This document shows, in pieces, positions 53,815 to 61,825 of a stretch of 64,000 bases of DNA. The translations under genes and the position numbers were made by a program. This DNA is from Furcasterigmium furcatum. Its lineage: Eukaryota; Ascomycota; Sordariomycetes; Glomerellales; Plectosphaerellaceae. The stretch lies in the NCBI GenBank assembly GCA_001599815.1, contig BCIA01000005.1, positions 2,149,088 through 2,213,087 of the forward strand, in the 5' to 3' direction. Below the pieces are notes generated by a model, which ran no database searches, was not told the origin of the DNA, and worked only from the letters and a program-made list of their open reading frames with translations. Each line of letters starts with the position of its first letter. Position 1 is the first letter of the stretch.

Positions 53815-55497
53815 ATGAACACCGCGACTGTCACCAGCGTCGAGAGCTCGACGACGAGCTCCAACACCACACGGAGAAATGCTCAGAACGGCAGCGCGGA
53901 GCCCGCAGCAGCTCCCGATGCTGTGCCCGACGTTGCTGCGCTGAGGCGCGCGCTGCAGAAGAAATACAGACATGTTGCAGCTGTTCATTCGCAGACCCGG
54001 CCGTCAACGCTGAGCCACGACTCCGACGCATCACCGAGCTTCCTGGGGTTTAGGAACCTGATGGTTATCGTGCTGGGTGGGTTGCAGCAAGTTTCTATGT
54101 CTCCAGCTCTCCTGCTAACAGCTTTCAGTCGTGGGAAACCTTCGGTTGATGATTGAGAACATGCAGAAGGTTAGCCGGTCTCCCCTCCTACGGCCAGACC
54201 ACCACTGACAATCCTAGTATGGCGTCTTGATCTGCTTCCAGTGCCACGACTTCCGCAGGCAGGATGTCCTACTTGGCCTCGGCCTCTACTTCCTCATCCC
54301 TTGCCATCTGTTCGCCGCATACCTCATCGAGCTGGCTGCTGCGCAGCAGGCGCGGGGCTCCAGGAAGCGCTCCAGAGACGGCTCCAAGACCCCGACCAAG
54401 GCGCAGTCTGACCACTTCAACGCCATCTGGAAGGTCGTCGCCTGGGCACACGCCCTCAATGTCACCCTCGCGCTCGCCATCACCTCATTTGTGGTCTACT
54501 TCCACATCCACCACCCCCTCATCGGCACCCTGACCGAGCTCCATGCCGTCATTGTGTGGCTCAAGGCCTCGTCCTACGCCTTCACGAACCGCGATCTCCG
54601 ACACGCCTACCTCCATCCCGTCAAGGGCGAGCTCGACGCCATGCCAGAGATATACAGGCAGTGCCCGTACCCCGAGAACATCACCATGGGCAACCTCAAC
54701 TACTTCTGGTGGGCTCCCACATTGGTCTACCAGCCAGCCTACCCCAGGACCGATAAGATCCGCTGGGTGTTCGTCGCCAAGCGCCTCGGCGAGGTGTTTG
54801 TCATGAGCGTCTTCATCTGGTTCGCGAGCGCCCAGTACGCCGCACCCGTGCTGCGCAACTCTCTCGACAAGATCGCCTCGCTCGACTTTACCAACATCGT
54901 CGAACGCCTGCTCAAGCTCTCCACCATTTCACTGGTCATCTGGCTCGCCGGCTTCTTCGCCCTCTTCCAGTCCTTCCTCAACGCCCTCGCCGAGGTCATG
55001 CGATTCGGAGACCGCTCCTTCTACGACGACTGGTGGAACAGCGAGAGCCTGGGCGCCTACTGGCGGACCTGGAACAAGCCCGTGTACCAGTATTTCAAGC
55101 GTCACGTCTTCATGCCCATGGTCGGCCGCGGATGGAGCCCCTTTGCTGCGAGCGTCACCGTCTTCTTCATCTCCGCCGTGCTGCACGAGGTCCTGGTCGG
55201 AATCCCCACGCACAACATCATCGGTAAGACAGAACGTACGTGCCCCGGGCGAGAATACTCCAGCTGACACTCATCCCAGGCGTTGCGTTCTTCGGCATGT
55301 TCCTCCAGCTGCCCCTGATCGCCATCACGACCCCTCTCGAGAAGATGCAGTCCCCCACGGGCCGCATGCTGGGCAACTGCATCTTCTGGATCTCTTTCAC
55401 GATCCTGGGGCAGCCGTTTGCGGCTCTAATGTACTTCTACGCGTGGCAGGCCAAGTACGGAAGCGTGAGCAAGATGGCGATGCCACAGCACCACTGA
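53815..55497 (+). CDS. DGA1-type (DGAT1): Diacylglycerol O-acyltransferase 1 (MBOAT family)
   Basis: Four exons (53815..54076, 54129..54169, 54218..55223, 55280..55497) give 508 aa; the second is only 41 nt. It is a multi-pass ER enzyme that esterifies diacylglycerol with acyl-CoA to form triacylglycerol. The disordered N-terminus (Thr/Ser/Ala-rich, then ALRRALQKKYRHVAAVHSQT) precedes about nine hydrophobic segments. The family motif FYDDWWNS lies near residue 370, with YWRTWNKPVYQYFKRHV after it and the catalytic His in FISAVLHEVLVGIP. The sequence is closer to DGAT1 than to sterol acyltransferases, but ARE-type activity cannot be excluded. Donors are GTGGGT, GTTAGC and GTAAGA. Confidence 0.9.
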
Positions 55498-55969
55498 GCG
55501 GGATCTCTTCATATTTAGACTAGGACTCGGGGGGCGGCGGCTATTGGTAGGAGTATTTGATATTTTGCTGGGACATCGAGCAGAGAGCCCGCGGTGTACT
55601 TGGGTTAATAGCACGAAGCATGCCCATGTCTGATTTGATGATTATTGGAACTCAGTCCCGCTGCATGCTTGATGCATGCCGACTTTATGGTATTCCCGTA
55701 TGGCCCTGTGCTCTAGTCGTGCCGAGTTCCCATTACTGCCATGCATCGTCCCTTGCGTGATTACGTGCCCCTCCGGGCAGGGAAACCCGCTTGATGTTGC
55801 CATTCTCTGGCAGGACCTTCGTTCCCTCATTACCAGATTAAACTAGTTACAGCAGCTATAGCATGCCATATCCCTAACATCTGGGCCGTCTCCCATCCCA
55901 CAGCCGAGTTGGCCGGCAAGGCTGCATCGCCTACTTCGTTCGCACCGCCCGAGACCCCCCATTTCGAAC
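55498..55969. other. 3' region between DGAT1 and isoprenylcysteine methyltransferase
   Basis: This is 472 bp between convergent genes. No gene is seen. Confidence 0.55.
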
Positions 55970-56941
55970 CTACGCACAGAAGGGGATTCTCGTCCCGACC
56001 CTGCGCTTGTAATCGACATAGTCCGCCCCGAAGAACTTGATCAGAAGCTCCTCCTCGTGCGCGATCCGCCCGGAGAAGAACTTCCACAGCACGAGTGCGT
56101 AGCCGACGAAGGACACGGCGTTGCCGAGCACGAGCTGCGTGCCGATGGCCCAGTAGAAGAAGCCGAAGTAGCTCGGGTGGCGCAGCCAGGCGTAGATCCC
56201 CGTCGTGACGAGGGCGTGGGAGTCGGCGCGGCGGTGCTGGACGGTGTGGTTGAAGCTGCGGCCGGCGGTGACCATGGCGAGGGAGCGGACGGCCTGGCCG
56301 ACTATGACCAGGCAGAGACCCAGGCCGAGGAGGAAGGGGTGCAGACCGAAGGGGGCGTAGGGCTCCGGGAAGAGGAGGGAGGTGACGAGGCACTCTGCGG
56401 AGGCGACGGCGTGGGCGATGGCGTAGGCGGGCCAGTTTGCCGTGAGGAGGAAGGCGTGGATGTCTGCGGCGGGGGTGTTGTAGGCGGCCGTGGTCCAGAA
56501 CTCGAGGAAGTGGAAGAGGGAAAGCGCGCCGAGGAAGAAGGGGACGCGCCAGAGGGGGGATGACGTGAAGAGCAGGGTGTATGCGGCGGAGAGGATGGCG
56601 AGGGAGAGGGCCAGGCCGAGGAGAAAGGCGCGCAGGGCGATGCCGGAGAGGGACTTGGGCTGGTGAGGGTGGTAGTCGCTTGCGAGGACGTAATCGTGGT
56701 GGTTTGTGTCATAGCCGCTGCTCAGGGGTGATTCAGAGGCAGGGCGGGCGGCGCTGGGAGGCGTGTTAGTCTTCTTGTTGAGGTGGTGCTCATCTTGCTC
56801 GGCGCCAGGAACGAGGTCAGGCGGGCTCGAGTCCGAGTCTGAGGGCGCGCCATCATACTGAGCGCTGTGCTTGAGACCCAGGAAGGTGATGGATGAAGCG
56901 CCTTGGGCAGTGAAGCCCGTGGTGCCGGCGTGGGGAGACAT
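55970..56941 (-). CDS. STE14: Protein-S-isoprenylcysteine O-methyltransferase (Ste14)
   Basis: A single exon encodes 323 aa. It is an ER membrane enzyme that methylates the C-terminal prenylcysteine of Ras, Rho and a-factor-like peptides. After about 95 disordered residues there are six or more hydrophobic segments. The catalytic C-terminus is clear: NHTVQHRRADSHALVTTGIY, WLRHPSYFGFFYWAIGTQ, EEELLIKFFGADYVDYKRR and VGTRIPF. The N-terminal leader (with DSDSSPPDLVP and a His-rich patch) is longer than in yeast Ste14 (239 aa). No intron or lesion is apparent. Confidence 0.93.
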   Translation of the reverse strand: MSPHAGTTGFTAQGASSITFLGLKHSAQYDGAPSDSDSSPPDLVPGAEQDEHHLNKKTNTPPSAARPASESPLSSGYDTNHHDYVLASDYHPHQPKSLSGIALRAFLLGLALSLAILSAAYTLLFTSSPLWRVPFFLGALSLFHFLEFWTTAAYNTPAADIHAFLLTANWPAYAIAHAVASAECLVTSLLFPEPYAPFGLHPFLLGLGLCLVIVGQAVRSLAMVTAGRSFNHTVQHRRADSHALVTTGIYAWLRHPSYFGFFYWAIGTQLVLGNAVSFVGYALVLWKFFSGRIAHEEELLIKFFGADYVDYKRRVGTRIPFCA

Positions 56942-57658
56942 AGAGATGGTGGGATTTGGAATGTGGAATGTGAGATGGATGAACGGGAGTGCAGTCAGGG
57001 TCTCGGGAGCTGTCTCAACTGGAGACAGGATGGACTTGACATATCCAGCGGACTGTGCTTTAATGTATTCGACCGAATGTGAAAAGGCTGCACCTACAGG
57101 ACCTCAAAGCTGTCCATGGCTGCGAGGGGCCGATTGTCCTCGAGAACAATATCAACGGACGGGCTTCTAGAACAAAAGGATGAGGAGCAGGCACAGGGGA
57201 GCACAGCTCCCTTGGGTCGGGGAATTACGAGGATGTACGGCTGGAAGACACAAAAAAGATGAAAAGAGGGACTGAGAAGCAAGATTGCAAGGCTTGTCGC
57301 GGGTTTGGGGATGTCGACAAACCGGAACTGTTGATGCGCCTGAAGCGACACGGGCCAAAGTCTTCGATGCTCGGTGACAGGGGTCCGGCGCCTCCTTATC
57401 TCACCGAGAGGTCCCCGCAATTCCTCGGTGGTCAGGGAGCTAGCGCCTTCACCTTGAACCGGGCCAGGTTCACCCGGAGGAAGATGACGGGAGCCACAGT
57501 GATGCAATGCGGGGCTCTCCACGATGCAAGTTCCAGGTTATCACAGTGATTCAGTTCCAGGTAGGTACTTGCAGATACAGAGGCCAATGAGCTTTTAGAA
57601 GGACTACACCATACAGCGTCCCTTGTTCCTCATAAGCCCATCCGTCTCTCAAGTCACA
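56942..57658. other. Divergent promoter region
   Basis: This is 717 bp between STE14 (-) and the acetyltransferase (+). An AGGTAGGTAC motif occurs near 57559. No gene is recognised. Confidence 0.5.
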
Positions 57659-58474
57659 ATGGCCCTCGACATCCGCTCAATCGACAGAGAGGAAAACAGG
57701 CGCCGGATGCGCGACGGCGAGCTCTATTATGCCTTCACCCCTGACCTCATCGCGGACCGTCGCCGCTGCCGCAAGGCTTACGATAAGCTCAACAGCGCTG
57801 AGGACATGAGCCGCCGTGCCCTGGTCGAGCTCTGGAAGGAGTCCGTCTTCCTCCTCACCCCCACTCGTACTCAGTATGATAACCGTATTGCAGTCTCAAC
57901 GGCGACCTGACACCTCTCCCTGCCCCTGCTGCCACCGAGGAAGCCGATGAGGAGCTTCTGGAGGATTACCCCTGGATCGACGGGCCCATCAGGATGGACT
58001 ATGGATACAACGTCAAGTACGTCGTCCATCAAGGACCTGACCGGAGATGAGAATGCTGACAGCTCCCGATGCAGGCTCGGACGTAATGTGTACGTCAATG
58101 TCAACAGCACCTGGGTCGACACATGCCTGATTACCATCGGTGCCCGCACCCTGATCGGGCCGAACTGCTGCTTCTACAGCGGGACGCACCCGCTCGACCC
58201 GACGCTGCGCAACGGCACCCGCGGCCCTGAGACGGGCAAGCCCGTCACCATCGGCGAGGACTGCTGGTTCGGCGGCAACTGCATCGTCCTGCCAGGCGTG
58301 ACTATCGGTCGTGGCGTTACTGTCGGCGCCGGCAGCGTCGTCACCAAGGATGTCCCCGACCACGTGGTCGTGGCGGGCAACCCAGCGCGGATTGTCAAGA
58401 AGGTCGACGTGTCGCAGGCTTCGGAGACGATCCCGCTGACGTCTACCACCGTGAACTATGCGCCGGTCTCATAG
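57659..58474 (+). CDS. Maltose/galactoside O-acetyltransferase-like left-handed beta-helix enzyme
   Basis: Three exons (57659..57840, 57894..58016, 58075..58474) give 234 aa. The N-terminal maltose-acetyltransferase domain (RRMRDGELYYAFTPDLIADR) is followed by a left-handed beta-helix of hexapeptide repeats. These run from NVYVNVNSTWVDTCLITIG through CWFGGNCIVLPGVTIG to VTVGAGSVVTKDVPD, ending AGNPARIVKK. The catalytic His is in YSGTHPLDP. These trimeric enzymes transfer acetyl from acetyl-CoA to a sugar hydroxyl. The substrate is not predictable. The first intron uses the unusual donor GTCCGT (53 nt, TGATAAC branch); the join gives WKDLNGD, which is a good family fit. The stop codon overlaps the stop of the opposite-strand gene. 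Confidence 0.88.
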
Positions 58475-58955
58475 GCCGCCCTGGATCGTGAAGGAGGAGA
58501 TGATGAGGACGAGAACATTGACGAGCCCCCAGAGAAGAGGGACCCAGGTGGACATGGAGTAGTATCCAGCATTGTAGACGGCGGCGAGACTGGGTGTGGC
58601 ATCAAGCGTTAGCATGTAAATATCACACGAGGCACCATACGTACATAAGGCCGATAACACTCCCGACGAACAGGCCCTGGAACATGGCCACGGAGATGTA
58701 TAGGAGCGGCGCAAGCCAGAGGTACATCCAGGAGCGCTTCTTGCCGCCCTGCATGACGATGGCCGCGGCGGCCGAGGCCACGTGGACGACGCCATAGATG
58801 ATGACGGTCCAGAGGACGGTAAAGCGCCAGATGTCGCTGATGTAGTAGAGGCTGAGGCGGTGCTCCCGGGTCACGTCGTAGAGCTGGAAGGAGATGGAGG
58901 GAAAGGGCGGCGTCACGTAGTCGGTAGGTGGGTAGTTTGCGGTGCGTTGCGACAT
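58469..58955 (-). CDS. Small multi-pass membrane protein (TMEM170-like)
   Basis: Two exons, complement(58469..58589, 58645..58955), give 143 aa. Three hydrophobic segments are visible: VLWTVIIYGVVHVASAAAAI, WLAPLLYISVAMFQGLFV and VPLLWGLVNVLVLIISSF. A conserved-looking N-terminus (TPPFPSISFQLYDVTREHRL) precedes them. The layout of a short soluble N-terminus followed by three helices resembles TMEM170, an ER and nuclear-envelope shaping protein, but I offer this as a tentative match. The 55-bp intron has a GTACGT donor and CCCAG acceptor. The last two codons of the opposite gene and this stop codon overlap (58469-58474). Confidence 0.75.
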
Positions 58956-59376
58956 GGCGGCGGCGGCGGAGCAGCTGTGCGCTCGCTCAATGGACTGTCG
59001 GGAAGATTGTGGCGATGGGCATGGCGCGAAGATGCGCTGGTGGTGATGCCCTCGAGGGCTACTTGTTGGAGTTGTACTCGTCGATGTTGACTTGACGATG
59101 GATCGACGGTCCGGAGGAAGTTACAGTGGGGGCGTCTCGGAGCTTAGGGGGTGTGCTTAGCGGGGGCCTTGACACCCACTCAGCGCATGACGGCAGGCGG
59201 TCCGGAGCCTCGGTAAAAACATCCCCGTGAAAGTGCCAGACGTGCCGCCGAGCTTCATGACTTGACTTAGACAACACCAAATCCCCAGTCCCGACTATTT
59301 CATTCAGCACCGTCCGGATTCCACCACATCTTGCACACCAGTCGCTGCCGGGTCTGCCTCCGCGCGCACGCCCATC
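58956..59376. other. Bidirectional promoter of TMEM170-like and PEX8-like genes
   Basis: This is 421 bp between divergent start codons. No element is called. Confidence 0.5.
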
Positions 59377-61443
59377 ATGCCCGCCGACCGCCACCTCAAC
59401 ACCATCCTCCAGCTCTACCAATCCGTCCACGACGACCACAAGACGAACCAGATCGTCGGCTCGACAACCTCCCTCCTCACCACCCTCTCGAACCCCCTGA
59501 ACCTCGGTGTTCTCACGTCCCAACTCCTCATCGCCCCGGCTGTTTGGCACCGCCGCGACGGCCTGCGCGCAAGTCTCCGGGTCGTCAGCATCTTCAACAC
59601 CGCCGCCATCCGAGTTCGCGACAATGAGCTCGCCAATGCCAAACATCGCGGCCCGCGACAGGGAGGCGGTCTTCGCGCCGAGGAGTGGACTCGGGCCGTT
59701 GTGAAGGGCGCCGATGACCGGTCCAGCCGGTGGCAGCATCTTCTCGTCCTCGTCGGCGTGCTCATGGGTATGGAGGGCGGGGAGAGGCAGTCTCTCTCCG
59801 CAGGTCTGAGGAGCACCCTCGAGCAGGCCGTCGTTACGGCGGCCAACCTCGCGCTCGAGACGACTGCAAGGGACGGGGCGGCGGCTGCGTCATCGACCGT
59901 GCTGGCTCTCAACTACGCGTTCCCGCTGCTCTCCGAGTTCCATCGCGGGCTCGTCAACAGCGATGCGCTGCTGCCCATTGCTGTCCAGGGCATTGTCGGA
60001 GAGGAAGGATTTGACAACGGCAGCTTCATCGTTGCTGTGAGCAGTGATGTCAAGGAGATCGGCCCTCAGCTGCACTGGGCCCCGGCCACGCCCTCGTTCG
60101 CGATGCTGCAGGCCCTCGAGGCGAAGCCGCTGATGGGGGGGATTGGGCCATTATCCAAACTCGCAGCCTTTGCGGCAGAGCGAGCAATCGACTCCGGGGC
60201 GGTCATGGGCGCTCTCGATGCTCTCCTCCAGTTCACGAACCTGATCTTGAGTCAATGGCAGGCCACTCGCCTCGCCGCCGTCGACCAGTCGGAGGAACAG
60301 GTCTGCTTTACGCCAGACACGCAGCAGTCAACGATGCCAGCGCTCTGGGAGACGTTCAGAAAGGCACTCTACGCAACCGTCACCGTTCTGCAAGCCATCG
60401 TCGCGCGCAGCCTCCTGGACCCGGGCCTGCGGAACGACATTGTCGCCCCGAGAGTCGCAGACAAGACGCTCCGCGCCCTGCGCAACCTCTACTTCATCAG
60501 CTCCCGCAACGGCAACAACCAGTTCCAGGTCTACTCCTTCACCTACCTCACCTCCCTCGACATCCTCGTCCGCTTCCCCGACGCCGCCGTCGCCTTCCTC
60601 TCGTCCCTGAAGCCGACCTCCCCCGGCGCCACGCCCGGCCACCCGCAGTACCACCCCATCAACCGCACCCTCGACCTCTTCTACCTCAACGTCTCGGAGC
60701 ATCTCCCCCTCAACATCCCCTCGCCCGCCTGCGAGGACCTCATCATCCAGCCCGCGTCCGCCTACCTCACCCAGACCGGCCCCCTCTCCCACCTCACCGT
60801 CGAGCTCTTCGAGGCCGCCCACAGCGCCATCCTCTCGACCCTCGCCTGCCCCCACAACGGGCCCCTGACCGTCTCCATCGTCCCCTTCTACATCGACTCC
60901 CTCTTCGCCTCCTTCCCCTCCCACATCTCCCCGCGCCAGTTCCGCGTCGCCTTCAAGACCATCATGCAGATCGTCTCCCCGCCCTTCCCCATCGCCGCAT
61001 CGGACCCTCACCTGTCCGAGACCCTCCTCGAGATGGTCCGCCACCGCGCCCTCTCCGCCTCGACCTCCCCCCTGCCCCCCNCCCCCGACGCAGCCGCCGC
61101 CGCAGCCGAAGACGACGCCCTCCCCCTCCTGACGGAGCAGTCCGCCCTCGTCCTCACGCTCATCGACGCCCTGCCCTTCCTCCCCCTCCCCCTCGTCGAG
61201 GAGTGGATGTCCATCGCCGCCTCCACCATGAACGCCATCCCCGACCCCGCCGCCCGCCAGCCCGTCAAGGAGCGCTTCCTCCAGGTCCTCGTCAGCGGCG
61301 AGATGGACGTCGAGCGCGCCGCCCTCGGCGTCGCCTGGTGGGGCACTCGCGGCGGGAGGGAGCTCGTCGTCGCCGGGGGCCCGCAGACCGCCGCCGTCAT
61401 GAGCGGGGCGATCGTCGACGAGGAGAGGGCCAGCCGGCTGTAA
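59377..61443 (+). CDS. PEX8: Pex8-like intraperoxisomal import protein
   Basis: A single exon encodes 688 aa ending ERASRL, so the last three residues SRL form a type 1 peroxisomal targeting signal. The protein is largely helical with hydrophobic heptads and no transmembrane segment. The start ADRHLNTILQLYQSVHDDHK and internal blocks (FYLNVSEHLPLNIPSPACED, FVAFKTIMQIVSPPFPIA-like) agree with my recollection of fungal peroxin 8, sometimes annotated Pex17. Pex8 sits inside the peroxisome and links docking and RING complexes during matrix protein import. The assignment rests on PTS1, size and overall pattern, not a sharp motif. One base is N at 61081 within a run of C, so one residue near 568 is unknown, and a length error there cannot be ruled out. 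Confidence 0.65.
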   Translation: MPADRHLNTILQLYQSVHDDHKTNQIVGSTTSLLTTLSNPLNLGVLTSQLLIAPAVWHRRDGLRASLRVVSIFNTAAIRVRDNELANAKHRGPRQGGGLRAEEWTRAVVKGADDRSSRWQHLLVLVGVLMGMEGGERQSLSAGLRSTLEQAVVTAANLALETTARDGAAAASSTVLALNYAFPLLSEFHRGLVNSDALLPIAVQGIVGEEGFDNGSFIVAVSSDVKEIGPQLHWAPATPSFAMLQALEAKPLMGGIGPLSKLAAFAAERAIDSGAVMGALDALLQFTNLILSQWQATRLAAVDQSEEQVCFTPDTQQSTMPALWETFRKALYATVTVLQAIVARSLLDPGLRNDIVAPRVADKTLRALRNLYFISSRNGNNQFQVYSFTYLTSLDILVRFPDAAVAFLSSLKPTSPGATPGHPQYHPINRTLDLFYLNVSEHLPLNIPSPACEDLIIQPASAYLTQTGPLSHLTVELFEAAHSAILSTLACPHNGPLTVSIVPFYIDSLFASFPSHISPRQFRVAFKTIMQIVSPPFPIAASDPHLSETLLEMVRHRALSASTSPLPPXPDAAAAAAEDDALPLLTEQSALVLTLIDALPFLPLPLVEEWMSIAASTMNAIPDPAARQPVKERFLQVLVSGEMDVERAALGVAWWGTRGGRELVVAGGPQTAAVMSGAIVDEERASRL

Positions 61444-61825
61444 CGTAGGGGTTTATTTGCTGTGGAGAGGGTGTGTTCATGATGGGAGGTGTGTATTTGT
61501 AAGAGCGAGCCATGTTCAGCAACGATTCACAATGAGATGAGATGAAATGTACGGAAGTATTTGAAAGGACCCAGCGGTGGGTTACTCAATCTCGACCTGT
61601 GAATATATGCCACATCTATATCTACCATGACTGGACTCAGCCTCTGCTGGAGCCGGCAAACACAGTAATACCGTTCTCACTTCAATGGACACCCTGCTTG
61701 AACATCCCAGACAATTAATACTCAATAGTGGCTACCTGATGGTCGTAACCTCGCGGCGTCGACCAAGCACCTTTACACATGCAGTTTAGGTCTATCTTAC
61801 CTCTCTGTCCTCACACCCTGTCCGC
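61444..61825. other. 3' region between PEX8 and catalase
   Basis: This is 382 bp between convergent genes. No gene is seen. Confidence 0.55.

Noticed and set aside
60255..61448. Long plus-strand open frame of about 397 codons
   Set aside because: It is a Pro/Arg-rich shadow of the Pex8-like gene in another frame and has no domain.
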